Positions 30,915 through 39,241 of a stretch of 64,000 bases of DNA are shown here, one piece after another. Source of the stretch: an uncultured Oscillospiraceae bacterium (lineage in GTDB: Bacteria; Bacillota; Clostridia; Oscillospirales; Oscillospiraceae). The notes under the pieces were generated by a model. The model searched no databases, had not been told where the DNA came from, and saw nothing but the letters and a program-made list of their open reading frames with translations. A program made the translations under genes and the position numbers. Within the stretch, counting starts at the first letter, position 1. Each line of letters begins with the position of its first letter. The DNA is taken from assembly GCA_949494735.1 (NCBI GenBank), contig CATABD010000004.1, positions 1-64,000 of the forward strand. Direction: 5' to 3'.

Positions 30915-31574
30915 ATGAAAAAGCACACGAAACTGGTTACCCTGTTCCTGGCCGGGGCGATGGCCCTGTCTCTGGCCGCCTGCAGCGGCGGCGGTGGCGG
31001 GAGCAGCGCCGGCGGCAAGGTCACCGGCGTCTACCTCAGCCCCGCCAACCTGAGCTATCAGAATATGCGGCCCCAGTATAACTACTACCTCACCACCTTC
31101 ACCCACGAGGAGCTCACGCTGATGGATAACAATACCTACTGCCTGGTGCTCTCCTCCTCCACCTTCTCCGCCCTGGAGCTGGCCGAGAGCACCAACGACG
31201 CCAAGGGCAACGAGCGGGCAAATTCCATTTATAAGCTGTACGGCGCCTGCACCAGCAAAACCAACGACTTGGACGACGACCTGCTGGACGTTACCCTCTC
31301 CGCCCCCACCCGCGTGGTGCTGAGCAATGACCAGACCTACTGGCTGGACACCGATAACTGGAACGACAGCATGGGCAAGGTCGTGGTTCCGCCCACCGGC
31401 TATGACGACAACGGCAATCCCATCTACGACCAGAACGCCGAGCCCTGGACCGCCCAGCAGTACCTGGAGGACATTGCGTTCCCTGAGATGACGATCCAGG
31501 TCAACCAAAAGACGGCCAGCTTCGATTACACGGACTTCGGCATTTACAATTTCAGCGTTGATATGCCGGGCTGA
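30915..31574 (+). CDS. Lipoprotein of unknown function
   Basis: 219 residues. A lipoprotein signal with lipobox SLAA-Cys23 is followed by a Gly/Ser linker and an all-beta looking domain with many Thr, Asn and Tyr residues. No known family recognised. ATG at 30915 follows AGAGGAGGATATTTCG. As first gene of the LytTR-controlled operon and immediately before the GH3 genes, it could bind glycan at the surface, but this is inference. Confidence 0.8.
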   Translation: MKKHTKLVTLFLAGAMALSLAACSGGGGGSSAGGKVTGVYLSPANLSYQNMRPQYNYYLTTFTHEELTLMDNNTYCLVLSSSTFSALELAESTNDAKGNERANSIYKLYGACTSKTNDLDDDLLDVTLSAPTRVVLSNDQTYWLDTDNWNDSMGKVVVPPTGYDDNGNPIYDQNAEPWTAQQYLEDIAFPEMTIQVNQKTASFDYTDFGIYNFSVDMPG

Positions 31575-31604
31575 TACGCCTTGTGTAATCGGGAGGACCA
31601 CTTC

Positions 31605-34487
31605 ATGAAAAAAACATACATATGGCGGGGACTTTGCACCCTCCTGGTGCTGGTCTTCTCCCTTACCATGTTCGGCCAGAGCCTGGCCTTCACCCGGGAA
31701 GGGGACGTGAACCTGTTCCTGGGCACCCTTCCCCCTGCCGTCCAAGTCACCGGCGACACCAACTACTACCCCTCCAGCTATGCCTCCATGGACGAGATGC
31801 GCGCCGCCCTGAAGGACTACCTCATCGAGAGCCAGGAGGAGGGCAGCGTACTGCTGCGCAATGAAAACGGGGCGCTCCCCCTGGCCTCCAACGCCAGCGT
31901 GACGCTGTTCGGCTTCGCCGCCGCCACCCCTGTCTACCACGGCGGCTCCGGCGGCCCGCCCAACAACGGCATCAACCTCTACGACGCCATGAAGGAGGAG
32001 GGCTTCCAGGTCAACGAGACGGTGTACAACGCCATCGTGGCCGCCAACGGCGCCCGCACCAAGACCGGACTCATCGGCGAGATCTCCGCCAGCGCCTACG
32101 CCGGGACGGAGAGCTCCTACGCGTCCGGCTACAACGACGCCGCCATCTACGTCATGAGCCGCTTCGGCGGCGAGGAGGGCGACCTGAACCACGGCCTCCA
32201 GGGCGACTGGCAGGAGGGCCCCGCCGGTGTACCCGAGCTGTCCCTCCACCAGGACGAGATCGACACCCTCAACATGATCCGGGATTCCGGCAAGTTCGAC
32301 AAGATCATCGTGGTGCTCAACTCCGGCTACGCCATGGATCTGGGCTGGCTGGCGGACTACGGTGTGGACGCCTGTTTGTGGATCGGCTACCCCGGCAACT
32401 ACGGCATGACCGGCGTGGCCCGGGTGCTGGGCGGACAGGCTGACCCCTCCGGCCGCAATGTCATCACCTACGCCGCCGATTCCCTCAGCTCCGCCGCCAT
32501 GCAGAACGCCGGCGACTTCACCTTTGACAACCTCACCGGTCTGTACAAGAACAAGTACCTGGTGTATGCCGAGGGCATCTACGTGGGCTACAAGTACTAT
32601 GAGACCCGCTATCAGGACCAGGTGCTGGGCATCAACAACGCCAATGGACCCAAGGGCGTGTACGCCAGTAAGGACGGCGCGTGGAACTACGCCGACGAGA
32701 TGGTGTTCACTTTCGGCGCGGGGCAGTCCTACGCCGATTTCACCCAGGAGCTGCTGAGCGTGGACTGGGACAAGTCCGCCCACACTGTCACCGCCCAGGT
32801 GAAGGTGACCAACAACGGCGCGGCCAACTACTCCGGCAAGAGCAAGGACGTGGTGCAGCTCTATGTCCAGCTCCCCTATGAGGCTGGGCAGGCGGAAAAA
32901 AGCGCCATCCAGCTGGCCGACTTCGCCAAGACCTCCGCCTTGGCGGCGGGGGAGAGCGAGACGGTGACCATAGAGTTCTCCGACTACATCTTCGCCGCCT
33001 ATGACAGCAATGCGGTCAACGGCGCGGACAGCTCCAAGACGGGCTGCTATGTGTTCGATCCCGGCGAGTATTTCTTCGCCATCGGCGATGACGCCCACGA
33101 CGCGCTGAACAACGTGCTGGCCGCCCGGGGCGTCACCGGGATGTTCGACGCCGAGGGCAATCCTGTGGAGGGCGACGCCGCCAAGGTTTACAGGGACGAG
33201 CTGGCCAGCCTGGACAACACGACCTACGCCGTCTCCCCCTACACCGGCGAGGTGGTGTCCAACCACTTCGAGGACCGGGACATCAACTACTTCATCCCCG
33301 GCTCCGTGACCTACCTGACCCGTTCCGACTGGAACACCTTCCCCGATACGGTGGCCAGCCTCACCGCTACCCCGGAGATCCAGGACCTGATGGAGAACTT
33401 CCAGTACGAGAAGCCCGCCGACGCCCCGGATATCTCGGAGTATAAGTATAAGCAGGACAACGGCATCTCCTTCATTGAGATGAAGGACGCAGCCTTTGAC
33501 GACCCCAAGTGGGAGGAGTTCATCGACCAGCTCACCCCCAGCGAGCTGGCCCAGATTACCGGCGATAAAATGGGCATGGATATGATCGAGAGCATCGCCC
33601 TCCCTGCCTACGCCGGCGGCGACGGTCCGGACGGACATCAGGGCGGCGTGCTGTTCAACGCGGAGATGGTGGCCGCCTCCACCTTCAGCAGGGAGATGCT
33701 GGAGCAGCGCGGCAAGTTCTTCGCGGAGGAGAGCTACTGGATCGGCTTCCGCCAGATCTACTCCCCCGGCGGCAACATCCACCGCACCCCCTATTCCGGC
33801 CGTAACTTTGAGTACTACTCCGAGGACGCCAACCTGAGCTACATCTGCAGCGAGGTTCAGACCAAGGCTATGGCGGAGGGCGGCTGTGTGGGCACCTTTA
33901 AGCACTTCTGCGGCAACGACCAGGAGACCAACCGACACGGCGTAGCCACCTTCATGACCGAGCAGACCTACCGCGAGGGCCCCCTGCGGGGCTTCGAGGG
34001 CGGGCTCCAGGCCGGGCACAGCATGGCCACCATGACCGCCTACAACCGCATCGGCTGCGTGCCCACCGCCAGCGACTACGAGACCATGACCACCGTGCTG
34101 CGGGATGAGTGGGGCTTCACCGGCATCAACATGACCGACAGCTCCAAGGACTCCGCCAGCTACATGGGCACCGCCGACGCCATCCGGGCGGGCACCTGCC
34201 AGTTCAACAACGACCCCGGCCGCGTGCCTGAGGCGTCCAACCTGCTGGTGAAGGACAAGGACGGCTTCATCTGGGGCAAGCTCCGGGAGGTGGCCAAGTA
34301 CTACCTGTATACCATGAGCCGCTCCAACCTGGTAAACGGTTTGAGCAAGACGGAGACCGTCCAGAACTACACCCCCTGGTGGAAGCCCGCCCTCACCGGG
34401 CTGAACGTCGCCATCGGCGTGCTGACCGCAGGCACCGCGGCGCTGTATGTCCTGTCCGAGATCAAGTCCAGGAAGGGGGGCAAATAA
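31605..34487 (+). CDS. Membrane-tethered GH3 glycosidase, permuted domain order (1 of 4)
   Basis: 960 residues from ATG 31605 (GGGAGGA upstream). An N-terminal membrane helix (about 8-28) is followed by the GH3 alpha/beta sandwich (GSVLLRNENGALPL near 82-95) and a fibronectin-like domain. The TIM barrel comes last, with Lys766-His767 in FKHFCGNDQETNRHG and nucleophile Asp845 in GINMTDSSKD. This order is reversed from usual GH3 enzymes, as in beta-glucosidases of Ruminococcus and Butyrivibrio. A second helix near the C terminus (about 930-950) makes a double anchor. Expected activity is exo-beta-glycosidase; sugar specificity cannot be read. Confidence 0.87.
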   Translation: MKKTYIWRGLCTLLVLVFSLTMFGQSLAFTREGDVNLFLGTLPPAVQVTGDTNYYPSSYASMDEMRAALKDYLIESQEEGSVLLRNENGALPLASNASVTLFGFAAATPVYHGGSGGPPNNGINLYDAMKEEGFQVNETVYNAIVAANGARTKTGLIGEISASAYAGTESSYASGYNDAAIYVMSRFGGEEGDLNHGLQGDWQEGPAGVPELSLHQDEIDTLNMIRDSGKFDKIIVVLNSGYAMDLGWLADYGVDACLWIGYPGNYGMTGVARVLGGQADPSGRNVITYAADSLSSAAMQNAGDFTFDNLTGLYKNKYLVYAEGIYVGYKYYETRYQDQVLGINNANGPKGVYASKDGAWNYADEMVFTFGAGQSYADFTQELLSVDWDKSAHTVTAQVKVTNNGAANYSGKSKDVVQLYVQLPYEAGQAEKSAIQLADFAKTSALAAGESETVTIEFSDYIFAAYDSNAVNGADSSKTGCYVFDPGEYFFAIGDDAHDALNNVLAARGVTGMFDAEGNPVEGDAAKVYRDELASLDNTTYAVSPYTGEVVSNHFEDRDINYFIPGSVTYLTRSDWNTFPDTVASLTATPEIQDLMENFQYEKPADAPDISEYKYKQDNGISFIEMKDAAFDDPKWEEFIDQLTPSELAQITGDKMGMDMIESIALPAYAGGDGPDGHQGGVLFNAEMVAASTFSREMLEQRGKFFAEESYWIGFRQIYSPGGNIHRTPYSGRNFEYYSEDANLSYICSEVQTKAMAEGGCVGTFKHFCGNDQETNRHGVATFMTEQTYREGPLRGFEGGLQAGHSMATMTAYNRIGCVPTASDYETMTTVLRDEWGFTGINMTDSSKDSASYMGTADAIRAGTCQFNNDPGRVPEASNLLVKDKDGFIWGKLREVAKYYLYTMSRSNLVNGLSKTETVQNYTPWWKPALTGLNVAIGVLTAGTAALYVLSEIKSRKGGK

Positions 34488-34488
34488 G

Positions 34489-34896
34489 ATGAAGCGCTTG
34501 ACGCAAGACGCAAAGCTGGGCTTCTGGCTGAGCGCGATTGCCGCCGTCGTCGCCCTGGCGGGCGCTGCGGCCTACGTTGTCATCTACATGGCCACCGCCG
34601 GCGAGACGGTGGACCGGGTATTCTCCTGGCTCACCCTGGGCCTGATGCTGGGCGGCGCAGTCGTCACCCTGGCGGGCGAGGTGCTCAAACTCCCCTTTAC
34701 CCCCATCCTGGGCGGGGCCTGCTTCGCCGTGGGCTTTGCCAACCACCTGGTAGAGACCGCCTATCCCCTGGCCGACGTTCTCACCGGCGTGCCCTTCTTC
34801 GGGGGCAACCCCACCCTGGCCATCGCCTTTTCCGTGGTGTTCGGCGTGGCCGCTATCCTCAATGTGGCCGGCGCTTTCATGGCCCACCGCAAATAA
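34489..34896 (+). CDS. Small four-helix membrane protein, GH3 companion
   Basis: 135 residues with four membrane helices (about 10-32, 42-62, 65-85, 103-130). It begins 1 base after the GH3 stop. A second protein of the same size and layout follows the fourth GH3 gene (45204-45605), with shared short segments such as LGFWLSAIAA versus LGFYMNLIAG and FFGGNPTLAIAF versus FIGGNAAMGMAF. The repeated GH3-companion arrangement suggests that it assembles with or stabilises the doubly anchored enzyme. No known family recognised. Confidence 0.8.
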   Translation: MKRLTQDAKLGFWLSAIAAVVALAGAAAYVVIYMATAGETVDRVFSWLTLGLMLGGAVVTLAGEVLKLPFTPILGGACFAVGFANHLVETAYPLADVLTGVPFFGGNPTLAIAFSVVFGVAAILNVAGAFMAHRK

Positions 34897-34911
34897 TTCC
34901 TGGTTTCTCGG

Positions 34912-34936
34912 CCCTCCCCGGCATAGCCGGGGAGGG
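34912..34936 (+). terminator. Intercistronic GC-rich hairpin
   Basis: CCCTCCCCGGC pairs perfectly with GCCGGGGAGGG around ATA. No T-run follows, so it more likely sets mRNA stability or processing between genes than ends transcription. Confidence 0.5.
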
Positions 34937-34969
34937 TGGGAACGATATAAAAAATTGGAGGAAACTGCT

Positions 34970-36112
34970 ATGAAAATGAAAAAACTCTTGGCCGCCGCCC
35001 TGTCGGCGCTGATGCTTGTCTCCCTGCTGGCCGCCTGCGGCGGAAGCCCCAGCGGGAATTCCCAGGCCCCCTCTGAGGAGCCGTCCAAGTCCTCTGGCGG
35101 CGAGGGCGGAAGCAAGACCTACCAGTTCTGGGGCACCTATGAGGAATCCGGCGAGAACGCTTCCATGCTGAACGCCGCGTTCCTGCTGAACCTGAACGAG
35201 GACGGCACCGCTGTTGCGGACAAGTATATGTTCGCCAACTTCAACGCCTCCGATGCCGCCACCAACCCCACCTTCACCGCCAGCTATATGTCCGGCACCT
35301 GGAAGGAAGTTGAAAAGGACGGCGTGGCCTGCCTTCAGATCAAGCTGGCCTATGTGGACGAGGCGGGCACTGAGTCCAACGCCCAGACCGCCTACGCCTA
35401 TGACGTGGCCGGGGTGTACTCCTTTGACCTGACCTTCCCCGTGGTGCCCGGTATGTCCTACACCCGCGTGGCCCCCATGGAGGGCAAGGAGGGCCAGACC
35501 TACGCCGACGCCAACGCCTTCATCCAGGCCTATAAGCAGGACTTCACCGCCCCCGAGCACGTGGGCACTTTCACCGACACGGACAACAACGGCACCGCCT
35601 ACCTCCAGGCCGACGGCACGGTGCTGGTTTACGCCGGCTACGACAAGTTTGCCGACGGCACCTGGACCCTGGCCGACGGGGCCATTGCCATCACCCTGGG
35701 CGGCGAGGCCGTGGATGTGACCATGGACGGCAATAAGGCCACCTTTACCGCCGAGCGCAATCTGGGCGACGGCAACACGGCCAGCTACACCCTGGTCTGC
35801 GAGGACATCTCCACCCTGTCCGCCCCCGAGGGCGGCCAGGCCCCCGCTGAGGGCGGTGAGCCCACGGAGGAGGGCATCGCCTCCTATGAGGCCGGCGGTC
35901 TGGTGCTGGTGCTGCTGGACGACACCAACATGAAGGTCAAGTACCCCGAGTACGGCATGGAGCGGGACGGCTTCACCTACGTGCTGGACGGCGACACCCT
36001 CACCGTCACCGCCCCCGGCGAGGACGTGCTGGGCGCCTTCGCCCAGATCTGGGGCGCTATGGGCGGCGAGACCTGGACCATCGACGGCAATACCGCCGTC
36101 AAGGCCGAGTAA
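34970..36112 (+). CDS. Lipoprotein of unknown function with repeated beta domains
   Basis: 380 residues from ATG 34970 (TTGGAGGAAACTGCT upstream). Lipobox SLLAA-Cys23, then an acidic Ser/Gly/Pro linker. The rest looks all-beta, with three similar stretches of the type DGTVLVYAGYDKFADGTWTL and DGDTLTVTAP, as in lipocalin-like or DUF-type secreted domains of Firmicutes. No catalytic motif. It lies in the GH3 operon and ends at a strong terminator. A surface binding or spacer protein is possible. Confidence 0.78.
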   Translation: MKMKKLLAAALSALMLVSLLAACGGSPSGNSQAPSEEPSKSSGGEGGSKTYQFWGTYEESGENASMLNAAFLLNLNEDGTAVADKYMFANFNASDAATNPTFTASYMSGTWKEVEKDGVACLQIKLAYVDEAGTESNAQTAYAYDVAGVYSFDLTFPVVPGMSYTRVAPMEGKEGQTYADANAFIQAYKQDFTAPEHVGTFTDTDNNGTAYLQADGTVLVYAGYDKFADGTWTLADGAIAITLGGEAVDVTMDGNKATFTAERNLGDGNTASYTLVCEDISTLSAPEGGQAPAEGGEPTEEGIASYEAGGLVLVLLDDTNMKVKYPEYGMERDGFTYVLDGDTLTVTAPGEDVLGAFAQIWGAMGGETWTIDGNTAVKAE

Positions 36113-36144
36113 CCGGCGCATAGAAGCAAGCCGAGACCCAAACG

Positions 36145-36188
36145 CAAAAAAGGCTCCAGGCCGGTTCGTTCGCCTGGGGCCTTTTTTA
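36145..36188 (+). terminator. Rho-independent terminator inside the GH3 cluster
   Basis: AAAAAAGGC-T-CCAGGC pairs with GCCTGG-G-GCCTTTTTT around a 10-base loop, with the T-run as part of the stem and tail. It splits the cluster into two transcription units or lowers expression of the downstream GH3 genes. Confidence 0.82.
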
Positions 36189-36206
36189 GAAAAGGAGTGT
36201 CATGCT

Positions 36207-39164
36207 ATGAAGAAAAAAGGCAGCCTGCTGTGGACCATCCTCACAGTGGTCACCGCCTTGCTGCTGGTGGTGTGCATCGTGGCCATCCCCGTCACCAACG
36301 CCTTTGCCACCGCTATCAACGTGGCCCTGGGGGCCAAGACCCAGGAGGTCATCCCCGACCCCGACGCCAAAATCTATTTCTGGAGCGATTACGAGAACGA
36401 AGACGACCTCGTGGCCTTTGAAAAGCAGCTGTGCCACGACATTGAGGCGGAGGGCGCGGCCCTGCTGGTCAACCGGGACAACACCCTGCCCCTGGCCGCG
36501 GGCACCAAGTTCACCCCCTTCTCCCAGTCCAGCTTTAACCTGCTGTACGGCGGCACCGGCTCCGGCCAGGTGTCCGCGGACGACGCCATCTCCCTCAAGG
36601 CCGCCATCGACGGGGCCTTCGGCGACAATTCCGTCAACCCCGAGCAGTGGAAGTTTTACGCCGGCGCCGGCTACAAGCGGGTGAACGCCGACACCACCGG
36701 CGGCAACCAGGCGCAGTACCGCATCAATGAGGTGCCCTGGAGCGAGTATTCCGACGCCCTGAAGGGCACCTGGTCCCAGTACGGCGACGTGGCCCTGGTG
36801 GTGCTGGCCCGGTCCGGCGGCGAGGGGGCGGACCTGCCCAGCGGCCTGCCCGAGCTGGAGCCCTATATGACCGATGGCGACTACCTGCGCCTGTGCAAAG
36901 AGGAGATCGAGATGCTGGAGAACCTGGAGCAGCTCAAGGAGCAGGGCACCTTCAAGAAGATCGTGGTGCTGCTCAACTCCTCCAACACCCTCCAGCTGGA
37001 CTTTGTGGACGACTACGGCATCGACGCGGTGCTGTGGATCGGCGATGTGGGCATGACCGGCATCACCGCCGTGGCCGACATCCTGGCCGGCACGGTGAAC
37101 CCCTCTGGCCGCATCGTGGACACCTTCCTCAAGGACAACCACTCCTCCCCCGCCATGCAGAACTTCGGCGCGTACCCCTATACCAACGGCGCGGATTACG
37201 ACGTGGCCACCGCCCAGAACAACACCGACCCCGGCATCGGCAAGTGCAACCGGGACTACGTGGTGTACCAGGAGGGCATCTACGTGGGCTACCGCTACTA
37301 CGAGACGCGGTATGAGGACTATGTGCTGAACCAGGGCAACGCCGGGGAGTATGACTATAGCTCCGACGTGGCCTTCCCCTTCGGCTACGGCCTGAGCTAC
37401 ACCACCTTCGAGTACTCCAACTTCTCCGTCCAGGAGCAGGGCGATACCTTCCAGGTGGAGGTGGACGTGAAGAATACCGGCGCGGTGGACGGCAAGCACA
37501 CCGTGCAGATCTACTTCCAGTCCCCCTACACCCAGTATGATATCGACAACCAGGTGGAGAAGGCCGCGGTGGAGTTGTGCGGCTTCGACAAGAAGTTCAT
37601 CGCCGCCGGTGACACCGAGCACTTTACCATTACGGTGGAGAAGGAGGATCTGACCTCCTACGACCACATGAACGCCAAGACCTACATCCTGGAGGACGGC
37701 GATTACTACTTCACCGTGGGCAAAGACGCCCATGACGCCATCAACAACATCCTGGCCGCCAAGGGCGCGGACCAGGGCCGCATGACCGCCGCCGGGGACG
37801 CCGGGCTGGCGTCCAAATGGAACAACCCCGCCTTTGATAAGGCCACTTACGCCGTGTCCTCCGTCACCGGCAAGCCCATCACCAACCTGTTTGAAGATGC
37901 CGACTTGAACAAGTATGAGGGCGACGACGGCCAGGATATCACCTACCTGAGCCGGAGCGACTGGACGGGCACCTGGCCCTCCACCGTCTCGCTGAAGATC
38001 ACCGATCAGATGTGGAAGGACGGCCTGTCCCACAACGAGGCGGACCGAAAAGCCATGGTGGAAACCGCCAAGAGCCGTTACTGGGCTGACGCCACTATGC
38101 CCCAGGTGGGTGTGTCCGGCACGCTCAACGCCAGTATGTTCGCCGAGACCGAGGCGGACGACCCCTCCTGGAACGACCTGGTCAGCCAGATCCCCTACAG
38201 CGAGATGACCAACCTCATCTACAACGGCTTCCACCTCACCCAGCCGGTGCCCTCCATCAGCCTGCCCGGCACCAACGATGAGAACGGCCCCCAGGGCTTC
38301 ACCAAGAGCCTGATGGGCGGCGCCTCCGCCATGGCCTACACCTCTGAGGATGTGATGGCCGCCACCTTCAACCTGGAGCTCATTGAGAACATGGGCAAGT
38401 GCATCGGCGAGGACTTCCTCCACGCCACCGACGAATCCGGCACCGTGTTCTCCGGCATCTACGGCCCCGGGGCCAATATCCACCGCACCCCATACTGCGG
38501 GCGCAATTTCGAGTACTACTCCGAGGACGGCTGGCTGTCTGGCCGGGTAGCCGCCGTGGAGGTGGCCGCCATCCAGGATCGGGGTGTGTACGTGTTCACC
38601 AAGCACTTTGCCCTCAACGACCAGGAGGAGGGGCGCTACGGCATCTCCACCTGGTCCAACGAGCAGGCCATCCGCGAGCTGTACCTGGAGGGCTTTGAGG
38701 GCAGCGTGGCCCGGGGCGGCGGCATGGGCGTGATGAGCTCCTTCAACCGCCTGGGTGTCACCTGGAGCGGGGCCCACCACGGACTGATGACCGGCGTCCT
38801 CCGGGACGAGTGGGGCATGAAGGGCGCAGCCATCACCGACTGCTCCGTCATGGCGGCCTACATGGACTACCGGCTGGGCGTGCTGGCGGGCCAGGACCTG
38901 TGGGACGGCTACAGCATGGGCATGGAGACCCTGGACGGGCTGGACAACGACCCGGCCATTGTTTCGGCCGTGCAGACCGCCGTCAAGCACATCGCCTACT
39001 CCATCACCCACAGCCACGCCATGAACGTGGGCAACGCCACCGTGCGGGCCATCACTCCCTGGTGGCAGATGGCCATCTACGCCGCCACGGGTGTAATGGC
39101 AGTACTCACCGCGGGCAGCGCGTTTATGCTGATCCGCAGCAAAAAGAAAGCAAAGAACGGCTGA
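36207..39164 (+). CDS. Membrane-tethered GH3 glycosidase, permuted domain order (2 of 4)
   Basis: 985 residues, ATG at 36207. An N-terminal helix (about 8-30) is followed by the sandwich domain (AALLVNRDNTLPLAAG) and the fibronectin-like domain with FPFGYGLSYTTFEYSNF. The C-terminal barrel carries TKHFALNDQEEGRYG and nucleophile Asp878 in GAAITDCSV. A second helix near 950-972 ends with a Lys-rich tail. It is closely similar to the next gene along its whole length, down to shared DNA stretches, so the two come from a tandem duplication. The nucleophile context TDCS differs from the TDSSKD of copies 1 and 4, so specificity may differ. Confidence 0.87.
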   Translation: MKKKGSLLWTILTVVTALLLVVCIVAIPVTNAFATAINVALGAKTQEVIPDPDAKIYFWSDYENEDDLVAFEKQLCHDIEAEGAALLVNRDNTLPLAAGTKFTPFSQSSFNLLYGGTGSGQVSADDAISLKAAIDGAFGDNSVNPEQWKFYAGAGYKRVNADTTGGNQAQYRINEVPWSEYSDALKGTWSQYGDVALVVLARSGGEGADLPSGLPELEPYMTDGDYLRLCKEEIEMLENLEQLKEQGTFKKIVVLLNSSNTLQLDFVDDYGIDAVLWIGDVGMTGITAVADILAGTVNPSGRIVDTFLKDNHSSPAMQNFGAYPYTNGADYDVATAQNNTDPGIGKCNRDYVVYQEGIYVGYRYYETRYEDYVLNQGNAGEYDYSSDVAFPFGYGLSYTTFEYSNFSVQEQGDTFQVEVDVKNTGAVDGKHTVQIYFQSPYTQYDIDNQVEKAAVELCGFDKKFIAAGDTEHFTITVEKEDLTSYDHMNAKTYILEDGDYYFTVGKDAHDAINNILAAKGADQGRMTAAGDAGLASKWNNPAFDKATYAVSSVTGKPITNLFEDADLNKYEGDDGQDITYLSRSDWTGTWPSTVSLKITDQMWKDGLSHNEADRKAMVETAKSRYWADATMPQVGVSGTLNASMFAETEADDPSWNDLVSQIPYSEMTNLIYNGFHLTQPVPSISLPGTNDENGPQGFTKSLMGGASAMAYTSEDVMAATFNLELIENMGKCIGEDFLHATDESGTVFSGIYGPGANIHRTPYCGRNFEYYSEDGWLSGRVAAVEVAAIQDRGVYVFTKHFALNDQEEGRYGISTWSNEQAIRELYLEGFEGSVARGGGMGVMSSFNRLGVTWSGAHHGLMTGVLRDEWGMKGAAITDCSVMAAYMDYRLGVLAGQDLWDGYSMGMETLDGLDNDPAIVSAVQTAVKHIAYSITHSHAMNVGNATVRAITPWWQMAIYAATGVMAVLTAGSAFMLIRSKKKAKNG

Positions 39165-39177
39165 TCTACCGCAATCC

Positions 39178-39215
39178 GGCGGGCCGAGGGCTGAGACCTG
39201 TGCCCGCGGCCCGCC
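39178..39215 (+). terminator. Intercistronic GC-rich hairpin before GH3 copy 3
   Basis: GGCGGGCCG pairs with CGGCCCGCC around a 20-base loop that can itself pair partly. The downstream bases ATTTCTTTCATT are only moderately T-rich. Confidence 0.5.
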
Positions 39216-39241
39216 CATTTCTTTCATTCAGGAGGACAGCT

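Noticed and set aside
30819-34019. Minus-strand open frame of 1066 codons across the lipoprotein and GH3 copy 1
   Set aside because: Same antisense effect of biased codons; it also runs through the LytTR promoter region and shows no domain pattern.
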